Assembly: GCA_026745465.1 (NCBI GenBank)
Contig: JACYXH010000522.1
Span: forward strand, 2,430,377-2,494,376
DNA length: 64,000 bases
Direction of reading: 5' to 3'
Origin: Lota lota
Taxonomy: Eukaryota > Chordata > Actinopteri > Gadiformes > Lotidae
In this document: positions 1 to 12,152 of the stretch, piece by piece
Layout of the letters: every line of letters starts with the position of its first letter
Numbering within the stretch: position 1 is the stretch's first letter
The notes under the pieces: model-generated
The model's database searches: none
Seen by the model: the letters and a program-made list of their open reading frames with translations, nothing else
Told to the model about the DNA's origin: nothing
Program-made: the position numbers and the translations under genes

Positions 1-185
1 TGCTTGTAGTGTTGCCAGTCTCCCGGCCAAGACACGGCAACCATTTATGACCTTGCTCTTAGGCAGAATCGGCCCTGGTGACCAACGTGTCTGATTCCGT
101 CTGATTCCGGCATTAGTGTGGCGTTACATCTCTGGTTATAACATCTTTGCTTAGTGTGTTTGTAGCCACAACATTACTTCCGTTA

Positions 186-345
186 TGTTGTGGCGTTTGC
201 GTTTGAGTTGTGGCGTTTACATTTGAGTTGTGGCGATTACATTTGAGTTGTGGCGTTTACATTTGAGCTGCAGCTTTTGCATTTGAGCGTTGGCATTTAC
301 ATTTGTGTTGTGGCTTTTGCATTTGTCTCGTGGCTTTTAGCGTTT
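186..345. repeat. 20-bp minisatellite
   Basis: About eight tandem copies of a 20-base unit (ACATTTGAGTTGTGGCGTTT and variants). Copies near the 3' edge drift (CTGCAGCTTTT, CGTTGGCATTT). The unit length is not a multiple of three and there is no coding signal. The flanking sequence to about 1,180 holds a short CA-rich stretch near 930-965 and otherwise nothing recognisable. Confidence 0.85.
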
Positions 346-1180
346 GTGTTTTCCGTCAATGCGCTTTTGTTTTTCCAGTTTGCAAAGTGTTTTGGATACG
401 CAGTTCGTCCACCACGTCTCCGCCACCGTAGCGTTACCTGTCGGAGTGTAAACATCCGTAAGTGAGACCAGGTGTGTTAGGACATACACAGAAAACACAA
501 CAACACTGTCAAATTGACATATTTGCACCTATTACATGTATGTGTAATTAGAACTGGGATTTAGACAAACTATAAGAACCTTCTACCCTTGGCTTCCCAA
601 TCCAATGAAAATGATTGAGGAGGAGGAAGAAGGAAGGAGAGTAAGAATGACAGAAGAGGAGAGAGAGAAGACGGCGGAAAGGGAGTGAAGGAGATGTCGT
701 TTTCCAAAGCAGATGTGCACTGATTCATAATGTGTTCAGAATATTAAATAGAAGAAAATAGTTGAGACGCCAGAGTGTCTCTGAGTTTCTAAGCTGCCTC
801 TTCTTTTCTGTTGCTTGTCCTCATGAACAAGTGAATGAAATGAATGAGTGAGTCACACCCAATCAAACCAGAAGCCCTGAGTATGTACCTTTTTTAAAGC
901 AATCAATCAACATGGCAAGAGGACACTCACGCACACACACACTCGCATGCACATGCTCACACATGGTACTCTCTCACAGATTGTATTCATTTAAAATGGT
1001 CTCTTTCCCCCAAATATCATTCACTTATTCAACCAAGAAGGGACAGAAAAGTTGAAGACTTTCAGATTTCAGTGATTAAATCAGAGGAAATCAGGGATGA
1101 GATACATACAGCTGTGATGAATTATAACAATCTAAACATCCCATAATGATAACAACCCAAGGTCAACCAAAGCATTTTAC
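346..1180. other. Unannotated AT-rich stretch
   Basis: I see no coding region with start, splice and codon support here. There is a short GA-rich patch near 620-685 and a CA-rich patch near 930-965. The rest appears unique. Confidence 0.5.
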
Positions 1181-1189
1181 AATTGCTGC

Positions 1190-1345
1190 GTACATTCACC
1201 CATTCATATACCGTCGGTGGTGTCAGCCGTGCGAGGGAGCAGCCCGCCGGTCGGGAGCAGTCAGGGTTAGGTGGCTTGGTGCTTAGCTCGGAGGAGCCGC
1301 TCCACCTGCTGATCAACTGCTGGGCCGCCCTACCCCATCCTGAAC
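1190..1345. repeat. Degenerate interspersed repeat, teleost type
   Basis: The segment opens with a CACCCATTCATA-like motif and continues with GC-rich text about clearing an inherited repeat end (GGGAGCAG, CACCTGCTGATCA). This order resembles a dispersed repeat end common in fish genomes. The identification is from memory of its general form only, and no boundaries or target duplication are visible. Confidence 0.35.
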
Positions 1346-1765
1346 ACAAAGGAACAGTACAGGTGCATTCTGGGTTCTGAAGCAACATGGCAGATCACTG
1401 ACCTGATAGAAGTCTGTGGCACCAATGTTAAGTGCTTATGTGCAGCTCCCTGGTCGGAGATAATTGGTTTCGTCTGAAATAAGGAAATAAAAGGAATATT
1501 TCTGGGTTGTTTTTTAAGATCTACTGTACATTCGGATTGGGTGTAGCAGTGTGCGAATTTGAGTTTCCCCATGTATAGTGTGACTAGGTGTATGTGTGTG
1601 TGTGTGTATATTTATTCTTGTGTTGAATTGTGCATGGGTATGTATCGCCGTCAATCATCTGGTTTTCTGTGCAACAATGCGTGTAATACACTTCACGAGT
1701 GTCCGTTCGCACACATGCATGCCTCTCCTACACGTGTGCTTCACTGTGTGGGATTGTGCGCATGT

Positions 1766-1766
1766 G

Positions 1767-1822
<56 letters not shown>

Positions 1823-1915
1823 AGCATGGAAACAATAGATTCATGGCTGGTAATTTACTGCTGCAGTGAAGCCTGACATTATGTGTATTAGTGCAAGAGT
1901 GAGAGAGAGAGAGAG

Positions 1916-1983
<68 letters not shown>

Positions 1984-2048
1984 GGAGAGAGACAATGTGT
2001 GTCCGTGTGTGTGAGAGGGAAAGAGAGAGAGGGAGAGAGAGAGAGAGA
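1766..2048. repeat. Compound GT and GA microsatellite
   Basis: A pure GT run of about 54 bases (1766-1819) is followed, after 80 bases of unique DNA, by a GA tract from about 1900 to 2048 with CAGA interruptions. Open frames across it encode only alternating Cys-Val or Arg-Glu and are not genes. Confidence 0.95.
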
Positions 2049-2569
2049 AATTAATAGATATCTGGACAGCTATAGCTATGGATTTCTAATGATATTTTAT
2101 TGAATGTGGTTGATGTATTTGTCAGTAAAAGAAAACAATTGCAGGCATAAGATCATTTATTGTACCGTCATATAACGGCAAACCTTCAATATCCTGCAGT
2201 TTGAGAATGATTGGACCAGGCTGTTCGTCTCATCAATACGAACCACGAACCTGACCCTTGCATTATCATTCCTCCCTAAATCCACTCGCCGTCCATCGCA
2301 ACACCACCCACCAGACCATAATAATAACCCTGTCACCATGCCAACACTAGATATTTCTAAAGCCCTTTGTTTCTGTGTGTTTTTTTGGCAAACACATCAG
2401 TCTTATCGCTGAGTGGTTGAGGGCTGCTCTGCCCTTGGGGTGGTGAGGGCAACGCTGAACACACCGACCCCCGATAGAGAGACAAGGCCTGGACACTGTT
2501 CACACACACTACCCCTAATCCTCCCGAGACTTCCAGCCAGCACACAGGGGAGATGGACAGATACAGCAG

Positions 2570-2752
2570 AGAGAGAGGGTCAGAGGACGGGGGAGGGAAA
2601 GAGAGAAAAGACATGAGAGAAGAATATGGGGGGGGAGAAAGAGAAACCAATGAAGACTTGTGGGAGAGAGGAAAAAAGAGAGAGGACAGGAGGGAGAGAG
2701 GAAAAGAGAGCGATACAGAGTGAGGAAAGGGAGAGATAGGGGGAGGGTGATC
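2570..2752. repeat. Polypurine GA/GGA-rich tract
   Basis: About 180 bases are almost entirely purine on the plus strand, with AGAGAG and GGGGGG patches. The minus-strand open frames (Ser/Leu/Pro-rich) are products of this composition. Confidence 0.8.
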
Positions 2753-2998
2753 TCGGATCCAGAAGTTGATGCTATAGCCAAACTTCTGGGCGGAGACTCC
2801 ACAGCGAATGCCGGAAACCAGCAAGAGTGAGAGGTGGAGTTACGCCGGGTTTCCTGTTTTGTTACGGAGATATTTGTCCGGATTGGGAGAGAAACTCATT
2901 CGAGAGTGACAAGACGGTTCAGAAGATGATTTAAACAAATGTATTGCTACAGTGCCCAGTCTACTACACAGGTTTGATTTTAAACCTTTACAGACACT

Positions 2999-3093
2999 TT
3001 GTCTAAGGACGTCGTCGGTTCCAGACAGGACGTTTTGGCGTGTCTTCCCACCGGCTTTGGGAAAAGGTTGCACTTTGGATGGCATATTTCTTA
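2999..3093 (+). pseudogene. Remnant of a RecQ-like helicase motif I
   Basis: Frame 2999 onward reads DVVGSRQDVLACLPTGFGKR. The core LPTGFGK is the Walker A (motif I) region of superfamily 2 DNA helicases, where Gly-Lys is normally followed by Ser or Thr. Here the residue is Arg (AGG), which would disable nucleotide binding. Upstream and downstream frames show no further helicase motifs and the frame stops at 3184, so this is an isolated relic. RecQ-like helicase fragments of this kind are frequent in fish genomes as dispersed copies. The call rests on one short motif and could be chance, though the motif and its DVL lead-in fit well. Confidence 0.4.
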
Positions 3094-3479
3094 TATAAGA
3101 CCTCCAATTGGACGGCGCTGTAGAAGAGTCTTGCTGTGGGTGCACCACCATGGCATCGTCGCTTATGCCCACAAGTCAGGTTAACTCGTCTAAAGCGAGA
3201 GTGTAGTCGAGTTTGACGTCTGACTTTTTGCATAGTAGGCATTTGTTTCTTTTCTTTTTCGAAATATCGATGCCGTGACAGCATGAGTGATCTTTTTGAT
3301 AATGTAACCTTAAGTTTCTTTAATCCCTTCCAATCAATGGCCAGCCATGTCACGTTGGTTGTGGTTCCGGTCAAAGGGGCAACGTGGGAGAGGGAAGACG
3401 CAAGATGCAGTCTTGCAGTTTTATTTTCTCCTTTTCAATGAAACGACCCGAAAAAAAGGGTAGGAATAATGAGAAAATG

Positions 3480-3535
3480 GGGAACGTGAGGAGAGAGAGA
3501 GGAGAGAGAGAGAGCGAGAAAGCAACAGAGAGGGC
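3480..3535. repeat. GA-rich microsatellite
   Basis: Imperfect GAGA repeat with GAGC and GAAA interruptions. Confidence 0.8.
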
Positions 3536-3925
3536 AATGTAGTCAAAAACAAAACGCAGAGAGAAGTTAGGTTACTTACACTGCATTATATGTAGTATTC
3601 ATATGTTTAGTTTTGGTGGTGATACAGGGACGTATCTGGCAGATTTCCCTCGGCCACCTGGTGTCCTTCCTCTGGGTCGTAGGCAGGGAGGCGGCTCAGC
3701 TCTCCGCTCATACTGATAAGAAAGTCGTGGAACATAATGTAGATAGTGGGGCTATCTCCAGCCCCATGGTAGCCCACCGCACGACCCCAGGCTAATGGTC
3801 CCATTAGACCTCTCTCCTCCATGTTGTGCTACTGCTGCTGCTGGGCGCCAGACGCACTCTTCCTATCCGGTCTTTGAAAACATGATGGATTTTCTCGTTA
3901 GTTATTATTTTTGTACCGTCGTTTT

Positions 3926-4105
3926 GGGTAGCAAGATAATGTAGAGGATAGGGAGTTTGACTCCCGGCTGAAGGGTTCTGGGTTCGATCCCCTGATGTCC
4001 ACAGTCTACCTTGTTGTCATCCTTGAGCAAGACGATCCTTAATGACAGGGATCTGTTCACTCTTAAAATGCTTAGTGTTACAACATAGTGTTACATTTTT
4101 TGCTT
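3926..4105 (+). mobile_element. tRNA-derived SINE, degenerate
   Basis: A pol III B-box-like sequence GGTTCGATCCC lies at about 3979-3989. An A-box-like TAGCAAGATAATGTAGAGG lies about 50 bases upstream. The downstream text (ACCTTGTTGTCATCCTTGAGCAAGACGATC) has the 'CCCTTGAGCAAGGC' body typical of tRNA-derived SINEs of fish. No intact tRNA fold is present, so it is not a tRNA gene. A related copy lies at about 30,465-30,640. Confidence 0.65.
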
Positions 4106-4440
4106 TTTTAAACAAGCACACAGAGGTAAACAGAATCTCTTTCAATATGTTAGTTAGTTAGTAACTTTTCAGATTGGTATGTGGGTGACATTTATGATGG
4201 TATACTGTTCTGGTAAAATCTCTTTCTGCTTCTCTGTCCTCGCTTCCCCTGTCAGAGTACAGCAGTATGGATAACTGTTTTTGGTTGGGAATCGGCAGTT
4301 ATTATTATCCGTATAAGACGGATGGCTGTAGTGTAAACCCTCCCAGCAGCTTTTTGATGAATGAAATGTCATTTTAGTGAATGAATGTCCCTGCCTGACT
4401 AATGTGCTGCTGTTGTTAATAGCTAATTACTAGAAATGTA

Positions 4441-4755
4441 GCATGTGTCTATGTGGTGTTTGGTTGTGTATATGTGTGTGGATGTGTGTGTGTGTCTGTG
4501 TGTGTGTGGGGGGGAGTTGTTTGTGTTTGTGTGTGTGTGTGTGTGTGTGTTTTTGCTGTGTTTTTTCTGATTTTGTGGTGTGTGATGTGTATTGTGTGGG
4601 AGAGTCTGTGGAGATTGTGTGTATGTGTCTGTGTGTGTGTATTGTGTATATGCTTATGTGTGTCGGATGCATTATATGTGTGAATTGTGCCGTTGTGTTG
4701 TGTGGGTGTATATGTTTATGTGGTGTGTATGTGTTTATGCATGGTGTGTAATATA
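4441..4755. repeat. GT-rich imperfect microsatellite
   Basis: About 310 bases of interrupted GT repeat (TGTGTA, TGTGTC, a short G run near 4508). Long open frames here are Cys/Val artefacts of the repeat. Confidence 0.85.
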
Positions 4756-5030
4756 TTGTTATATGCTCATCACCCAAAACATAAATTATAATCCCATCTC
4801 CATTAACTCTGTATTTATTTTTGAATGGATCCACACACATGGATCCACATGCCATGTGTTCCTGTGTGTGTATATGTGGGTGTGTGCGATTGAGAATAGA
4901 CCATGAAGGGTGAGTGAATTTAACGTTATCACGCATTAACTCTAATGAGATTTCAGCCATCAAAGGCTCGTTACGATAACAGCTAGACTCAGAGGGACCC
5001 TGGCCAACCCATCTCTGACCCCCGTCATAA

Positions 5031-5060
5031 ACACACACACACATAGATGCACACACACGC

Positions 5061-5108
<48 letters not shown>
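5031..5108. repeat. (CA)n microsatellite
   Basis: Near-pure CA tract with a few GCAC interruptions at its left edge. Confidence 0.95.
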
Positions 5109-5110
<2 letters not shown>

Positions 5111-5905
5111 TTAAGTAGATCCATAGGAAGGAGGAAAGGTCAGATTTAATGAGGGGAGATATTGTGTACTCATAAACACAAAGTACACGTGGTGTTACCA
5201 TAGGCCCAAAAGACCCAGCAGAAAAACTGTACTGTTGCATGCATTCATTCTGTTTAAGTGTTCTGGAACCCCCGTAGGCCAGTAAGTAGAATGCAGCCTA
5301 TTCCTGTTAATTTAGATGTTTGCCTTCTCCTCGTTGGTTGTTTAAAGTCACATTGTTGTTAGTCTGTTGATCAGTTCAAAGGTTAGTAGCCATTTTCCTT
5401 TAAAGCAAGCTAGGTTGAAGATCTCTGTTCATTTGGCTCCATCTGCCTGTGTAAACCTGGGAGAAGCTTTGTTTGTGAGTATATTAGTTCATCTATGTTT
5501 ATAGAAATTATTTCTACTCATATTTCATTGTATTTCGTAACATTTATATTATTTCATAATCCTTTTTGCATTGGTTTATTTACAGTTTCACACTATCAGA
5601 AACAACTTGACCATAAGAAAACGCTGTATCTTAAATAAATTGTGCACGTTGACAACGGACTTTATGCTGCCTCGTCATTGGAGCTTCCTAGGGCTACTTC
5701 AGTCAAGTTATAGTGTTTAGCTATCTGGGGATGGGTGTCTCGCTATGCGCTCACGTGCCAGAATAAAAACACTAAACCAGAATAAAAACACTAAACAATT
5801 ACAAGTAAAAGCTAAATTAAATGTATTTATTTATTTGAAAGAAGGTCATCCATATCCCTAGAAAGTAGTTTTGCTTGTGCAGTCTCTGTGAAAAGTACAC
5901 ATATA
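5109..5905. other. Unannotated AT-rich stretch
   Basis: No coding region, RNA gene or recognised repeat apart from a 17-base direct duplication (CCAGAATAAAAACACTA) near 5758-5793. Confidence 0.5.
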
Positions 5906-5907
5906 AT

Positions 5908-6125
5908 TTAAAGGTGCAGTGTGTAGGATTTAGTGGCACTGGTGAGTTTGCACATTGCAACCAGATGAACACTCCCTCCCTCACCTCTCCCTTTTTAATG
6001 ACAGAGAAGCTACGGTGGCCTATATTGGCCTCGAAGGTGCCCCGAAGGTATTCCAAAATGACGTCATCTAATGAATATAGAGAATATATGATAAAAGGTC
6101 AGTTCAAACAGCGCACTTGGTACTG
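5908..6125 (+). mobile_element. 5' part of a non-autonomous DNA transposon
   Basis: Starts with AAGGTGCAGTGTGTAGGATT, which I recognise as the terminus of a fold-back element common in teleosts. The characteristic interior follows (ATTGCAACCAGATGAACACTCCC, then a GGTGGCC segment). The mirrored terminus (ending in a form of CACACTGCACCTT) is not found downstream, so only the left part survives. It lacks any coding sequence of its own. Confidence 0.6.
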
Positions 6126-7220
6126 TTGTAAACCTTATTGACCATGATAAACCTCACAAGCCTCTCCTTCAGGAAGAAACAGCTGGGGTAGTGGATGAAT
6201 CAAGTATGTGCAAACACTGATCAACGACTAGCTACTTAGCAACTTTCTGCGATCAAAAAGCCTACGACACGATAGCGTCTTAGAGAATACCTTACCTTCC
6301 ATAATAAGCAGCCCTGCTTCAAACTTCTTACTTCATGACGTCAATTGTGAGGTACCACACACAGTGTGTTTGTGTGTTATGAATCTGGGATCACAGACAT
6401 CACATATTTAGACATAACTGCTAAAAGCATTAGTTTACTGTTACTGATACTTGTGTTATATAATTGTGTTACGGCCCAAATGTTATTTTGAGAGTTTAAA
6501 TATTTGAAGTAGTATTTTTTGGAAAAAGGTTTCTGTATGTCTGTCTAACGTATTGAGAGTACATGCTAGTTAGTCATCCTGTGTTACATCCTCATTCCGT
6601 TGCTTGGTGACGGTACTGTGAATGAATTCACCGCACCTCTTCCTGTACCTGAATGCAGCTCGGGGACTCGTCCTCCCAATGGCTAGCTCCAGGATTTGAC
6701 AGGTGTAGCGATGCAGAATGAGACAGATGTAGATTGGGATCTGTTGCTACCGACAGCTAAGAGTAGTTTCTTCTTTGTTGGTATCTGACTCCGTTTGGAA
6801 AGGAGATAATATATTGCATCATTGGCTGATCAAATATCACATCGGTGGTTGATAGTATATGACACCAAGGGATTAGTCTGTTGGTGCAAGATAATAGTAC
6901 TGCTGTATGTTTTCATGAATGTACATTTCCGTTTTGTTTAGCCTTTTAGAAATGTGGATACATGATAGGATGGACAATGATCGTTGTAAAAGGGGGGCAG
7001 GACAATCTAGTAGTTAGGATGGGGGTTGTGCTCGGTCGCACACGCACCACCAGATGTCACACACAGCGGACACAAAGTAAGAAGTCTAAACTGAATTAAG
7101 CATGCACTCATCTAGGAGAAGTTCTCAACCGCTGATTGTTTTTATACAGTTGTATTTAGTTTCCAATTTTATTTTGGACCTCGTTGACCTCATCGCTGGC
7201 TACGGGCATGGTCACGTTGG
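6126..7220. other. Unannotated AT-rich stretch
   Basis: I find no supportable gene, tandem repeat or transposon terminus in this 1.1-kb stretch. Confidence 0.45.
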
Positions 7221-7224
7221 ATTA

Positions 7225-7390
7225 CAGTGTCTAAATTACTGAATGTACTGCTAAATTACTAAATCTATTTCTAATTTACGAAAAGTATTGCTTAATTACT
7301 AAAAACATTGCTAAATTACTAATTGAATTGCTAAATTACTAAATGTAATGCTAATTACTAAATATGTGCCTGGTTACTAAATGGTAATTT
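7225..7390. repeat. Degenerate tandem repeat, about 22-24 bp
   Basis: About seven copies of a unit containing TGCTAAATTACTAAATGTAT, with single-base slips and internal loss in later copies. AT-rich and non-coding. Confidence 0.8.
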
Positions 7391-7881
7391 GCAGGAATTA
7401 ATATTGAAATATGATCGAGTTCCATGCCTCCTCTGAAAACCTTACGACACAAACCGATTTTGATATTAATTGCATTTATACAGTAAATGTCCTGGTTGCC
7501 ATGTATGCTTCTACATCCATCCATTTTCTGACACCCTGTAGTGGAATAGTAAGAACAGGGAAATTGTATTCCTACTGCTTTAGTGGCGATTCTGTCAGCA
7601 TGTGGTTGTTCTCAAAATGCTTTTTTCCCCTTAATAATGTTTAACAAGTATAATCAGTATTGTAAAGTGCAATATTGACATGAACTAGTCAAAATGAAAA
7701 TGGAACAAATCAAGTATTTAATTATGAACTATTTCTTTATTTTATATCTTTACCCTACAGGTGCTTTTCCTTTTAATATTCCAGTATATGAATATATCTC
7801 TTATTATGCCTTGTTCAAGGACACAGGCAGGAAGGTTAATCTAATATGTGTGTATTTTGGTGTGTGGGAGAAACTTATGTG

Positions 7882-7985
7882 AACAACATACAGCTCTGCA
7901 CACAGAACGGTCCAAGCTGGGGTGAAGCCAGGTCTTCCTAGCTCTAAGGCAACAGTGCTAACCATTGCTTTACAGTGCCACAGGA
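7882..7985 (-). repeat. Dispersed repeat tail, tRNA-like or LINE 3' end
   Basis: The order CTCTGCACACAGAACGGTCC, then AGCTGGGGTGAAGCCAGGTCTTCC, then GGCAACAGTGCTAACCATTGC matches the tail of a common vertebrate dispersed repeat. Both of its edges are eroded. Confidence 0.45.
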
Positions 7986-8033
7986 TCTTATGGATACATG
8001 GAAACTGCCAATCCACATAATGACATCAGCCGG

Positions 8034-8047
8034 GGGTGTGTGTGTGT

Positions 8048-8075
<28 letters not shown>
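8034..8075. repeat. GT tract running into a 28-base poly-G
   Basis: A short GT repeat is followed by 28 consecutive G (8048-8075). It can form G-quadruplexes and its length may be affected by sequencing error. Confidence 0.9.
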
Positions 8076-8078
<3 letters not shown>

Positions 8079-8186
8079 GGAGAGGAGAAGAACACACTGG
8101 ATGATTAATGTATTAATGGGTGTATATGTCCAGAGTATACAAAACCCCATTACTATATTGGAAGCCCTTTACTCACAATAGGTGTC

Positions 8187-8189
<3 letters not shown>

Positions 8190-8227
<38 letters not shown>

Positions 8228-8340
8228 TTATGCGTGTGTTTATGCGTGTGCATTTAAATGTGTATGTATGTGTGGGTGTGTGTGTGAGAGATCCTGTGCG
8301 TGTGTGTATTTGTGTGTCATGTGTGTGCGTGTCTGTGAAC
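8190..8340. repeat. GT-rich microsatellite
   Basis: A pure GT core at about 8192-8222 is followed by interrupted TGTGTA/TGCGTG repeats. Cys/Val-rich open frames here are artefacts. Confidence 0.9.
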
Positions 8341-8591
8341 GTTCTTCTTCAACAAATAGGAAGATTGGATCCTACCCCCACCACCAGGACAATATGGCTG
8401 CGTTTTGACACACTGAGTGAGAGGGACCAACCTTTCTGGTTTCCTGCTGCAGTATGGTGAGTGGATGTCTCTTGAAATGTTTGGATTTCAAACACAGGGT
8501 ATTTTGACTCTTGAAAAAAAAGAAGAACTCAACCCAACTTATTGAGCGTTTGTTGACTTACAACTGAACTGGTTTTTCTACACAGGATGTT

Positions 8592-8769
<178 letters not shown>

Positions 8770-9189
8770 CTGTGCTAAAGAGCTCCTCAGTTAGAGCCCT
8801 GCGATGTCACTGTTATATTTACAACCTCTATGACTGAGAGAAAATGAGCAGAACACAAACGCAACCCCCATCAGTCTTATTTTGATCTATGGTCGCATTT
8901 ATGCCAACTGAACCATCTCATACATCTTGATTTTGATCTCATTGTATATTAATTGTGTTGTCATCTTTTGATCTTTTTTTATCTTTTAGTGATTTGCGTA
9001 GATTTCTCTTCACACAGACCACTCAGGTGGTTTACAGTCGGCCTGTGAACTTGCAGTACACTTTATTTAGAAACAACGGGTCGGTGAAGATAATCTAATA
9101 GATAGACAGAAATTACAGGACAGTAATAGGAATGAAAAAAAACAAGAATAATTGAAATAAGAATTCAAAATATCAAAGCCAGCCATCAT

Positions 9190-9299
9190 TCATACATACA
9201 TACATACATACATACATACAAACATGCATGCATACATACATACATACATACGTACGTACATACATACATACATACATACATACATACATACATACATAC
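9190..9299. repeat. (CATA)n tetranucleotide microsatellite
   Basis: About 27 copies of CATA with CATG and CGTA variants in the middle. Confidence 0.95.
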
Positions 9300-9439
9300 G
9301 ATATTAATAGTAAGACAAAAAATAAGACTAAAAGGTAAGTTACAAATTCAGTAGTGTCTGTGTGGATTTTGAATATTTGTTTATTCGTAGAACCTGAAAC
9401 GAAAATGAAAAAACTGCTTCATCATTGGTTACTTCTATG

Positions 9440-9471
9440 TGTGTATTTGTGTGTGTGTGTGTCTGTGTGAA

Positions 9472-9505
<34 letters not shown>

Positions 9506-9850
9506 CATTTGTTTGTTTGTGTATTTGTGTATGTGTTTGTGTGTATTTGTGTGTGTGTGCTGTTGAGTAAGTCTGAAGATTAAGAGCAGCTTTGTTGGCG
9601 CTATGTGACACTGTCACTCAGCGTTGTAGAATAGCCCTTGATGTTGAGAGCATATTCTTGATATCCTGTCATAACAAGACTGTACCAGAACATCTGACAG
9701 ACACTATGTCTTGTTCTGCTGCAACATCCCGACGGTGTGTGTTGTGTTGTTGCGGAGTCTGTGTATGTGTGTGTGTATGTGTGTGTGTGTGTGCGTGCAT
9801 GTGAGCGACAGAGAGATACATTGTGTGTGTCTGTGTGCGTGTGTGTGTAA
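9440..9850. repeat. Two GT-rich microsatellite blocks
   Basis: Interrupted GT repeats at about 9440-9560 and 9760-9850 flank 190 bases of unique DNA. No coding content is evident. Confidence 0.85.
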
Positions 9851-9859
9851 TGGCTAACA

Positions 9860-12120
9860 TTATGACAAGGAGGTGTTTTCAGCAGAAGGATAATGTTAAT
9901 GTGCTCTCATTAAACGGCAGGAGGGGAAAGCAGCAGAAAGATGGAAGTCAGCCTTGAATCGTGTCTTGGGATGCTGACGACACACACTGAGAAAAAAAAG
10001 TTTGTTTCCCTTGTTAACTCGCTCATTGCCTCGTTCATTTAACGATTCAACAAGCAAGGCAAGAAAATTCACATCAATCAAACACTTGAGCTAGACTGTT
10101 TAGCAAAGTAACATTTTGTTAATGAAATACATTTGGTTTTCTCATACATCATTGACAACATAGAATTATGGGCAGTTGCAGTCTAATCGGCTGTCATATT
10201 CATATATTCAGAGGAAATGGAAAGATTGCAACTTTGATTTATTGAGGTTCTATTCTGACGCTCTTTTATCTTTTACGCTCATTTATAAAACAGGAGCGTA
10301 GGGTCTGTGTGTTGCTTGGGAAACTCTTTGAGATGACTAGAACCGACATGCTGTCTAGACAGAAAGCAACCACTCATTCAGTTTCTGCTGACCAGGGAAA
10401 TACCAAAAAAATAATATGTAACTTATATGTAACCTCTCAGATAAAGTTCAAAAAGGTTTTCTGAAGCATGTATTGTAATATATATATATATTACTATATA
10501 TATACATGGAGTTTGAGATGTATGGGTGATGAGAGAGGAGCGAGGGGTAAAGGTGGAGGGAGGGTGGATGGGGAGGTGGGAGGGTGGAAGACGGATGATC
10601 TGACGGAGTACGCGCAGCGCGGAGACGAACGGCCCGAGGCTGAAGGAGCAGCGGGGTCTTCTGGTGCTGTGGGTGGTGTATGTCCGCCCCCGGGAGAGAC
10701 GTGGCTTCATACCAGCTCTCTCTGCGCGTACGATGGACACCCCGCTTTGTGGTTGCTTTATGATAATACATGTTGATTTATGCTCAACTTGGAACAGGAA
10801 ATGATTAACTTTTAACGCCGGTAATGAGTTATGACTCAAGAACAAAATGTTCCTCATTATTTCGCCGTCCAAACAAAACCGTCAAGAGACAGATAAAAGA
10901 AAGCCAGAATATTGCGCCGTGAAAGCATTTTGGAATAAAACAGCCTCTCGTTGAGGTTAAACTCCTGATGATTTTGTCAGTAAAAGCCACTGTTGTTTCA
11001 CTGCCCTGGGATCACACCTGCCTGCACCCTAGCAGCGTAGGTTGGCAGGCTGTAGCAGAGTGCGGGGGTTGTACCAGCAGCACTATGATGCCATTATGTT
11101 TGGGTTGGATGCCCAGGGAGAGATACAACTTTCATCACGTCTCTCTATTTCGCTCTGCATATTTAGCATGGAAAACGTAAGCAACACTTAGCGGGATGCT
11201 ATTCCCAGGTAGATACATGATGATAATGTATTGTTTGTCACAGTTTACCATGTCATGTCGGTGGCCTATTATCAACCCTGAAGATTCTAAACTATCCCCA
11301 CAATTTCCACCTAGTTCCGCTGCTTCCGTAGTAATTGTTTACTGTTAATTATTACAATTACCGGTGAACTTACACACTTAAGGTTAAATAGAATAATGAC
11401 ATTTAGTCAGAATACATTTAGTAACAATTTGTGTTATTCTAGGCATCCCCATTGATTCCAATTAGAGTCAATCTCACTTTTGTACAGCATATTTCCAATA
11501 CAATTCTTAGCGTCAGTCATGTAGGACAGTCATTTGATCATTAAGGATTTGATTGGATGGTCCAGAAGTTCTAAACCGTTTTATATGGACAACATAAAAA
11601 CATGTTGTTCTATTGTTTGAAATGTTCAGGAAATAGGTTAATGCATACTTACAAGGCACAAATATCTTTCCTATTTCATGGCCGGAAAAAAACGGTTCCT
11701 TTTTAAAATACAAATGAGCAACTTGCAGCTCAATACAAATGAGCTGCAAGCCCTCTGCTTCCAACGTCTGTGTTTACTAAGTCTATTTAAAACGTCTTCA
11801 GTACTCCACAGAAACATCCTTTTGGGGAAATCCCACCAACTGTGGCCTTCTAGTAGCATAAAAATAAAGTACACGAAAGTTCACATTGGTTAATGACCAG
11901 ACACTCAATTGACTGAATCACTGAGAAACGGACGCAGTTGGCCTTTCAGTTCAGTGTGAATCAATTAATGCGGGACCTAAATCAAACATCTTTAAATATC
12001 AAAGACTTTCATGTCTTTCTGTCAGATACTGAAGAGATAATAAAGATTGCTTGGGAGGGAGAAAGAAAAGCAGTTTCTGGATTAAGATTAAAATAACAAA
12101 CAAACTGCTATGACTAAGCC
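9860..12120. other. Mostly unique DNA with a CpG-rich patch
   Basis: A short TA run lies at about 10477-10503. The segment 10590-10730 is unusually GC- and CpG-rich for this window (GTACGCGCAGCGCGG, ACGAACGGCCCGAGG) and follows a GGA-rich stretch. It could be a small CpG island or an exon edge, but I find no splice-bounded coding frame. The rest shows nothing recognisable. Confidence 0.4.
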
Positions 12121-12152
12121 TTGAGTGACATTAACCCCAATTAAATGGAAAT

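Noticed and set aside
1559..1876. Cys/Val-rich open frames over GT repeats (also near 4443, 8182, 21429, 49599, 54052)
   Set aside because: They are translations of GT dinucleotide repeats, which lack stop codons. No start context, domain or splice support.
3607..3822. 71-codon minus-strand frame (MEERGLMGPLAWGRAVGYHG...)
   Set aside because: The composition looks protein-like, but I recognise no family, it overlaps a plus-strand frame, and there is no exon context. It may be a chance frame or a lone terminal exon.
3926..4105. Possible tRNA gene from the B-box GGTTCGATCCC
   Set aside because: No acceptor stem or anticodon arm pairs properly. The downstream body is that of a tRNA-derived SINE.
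5908..6125. A complete fold-back element
   Set aside because: The mirrored right end is not present within 1 kb downstream, so only a left fragment can be supported.
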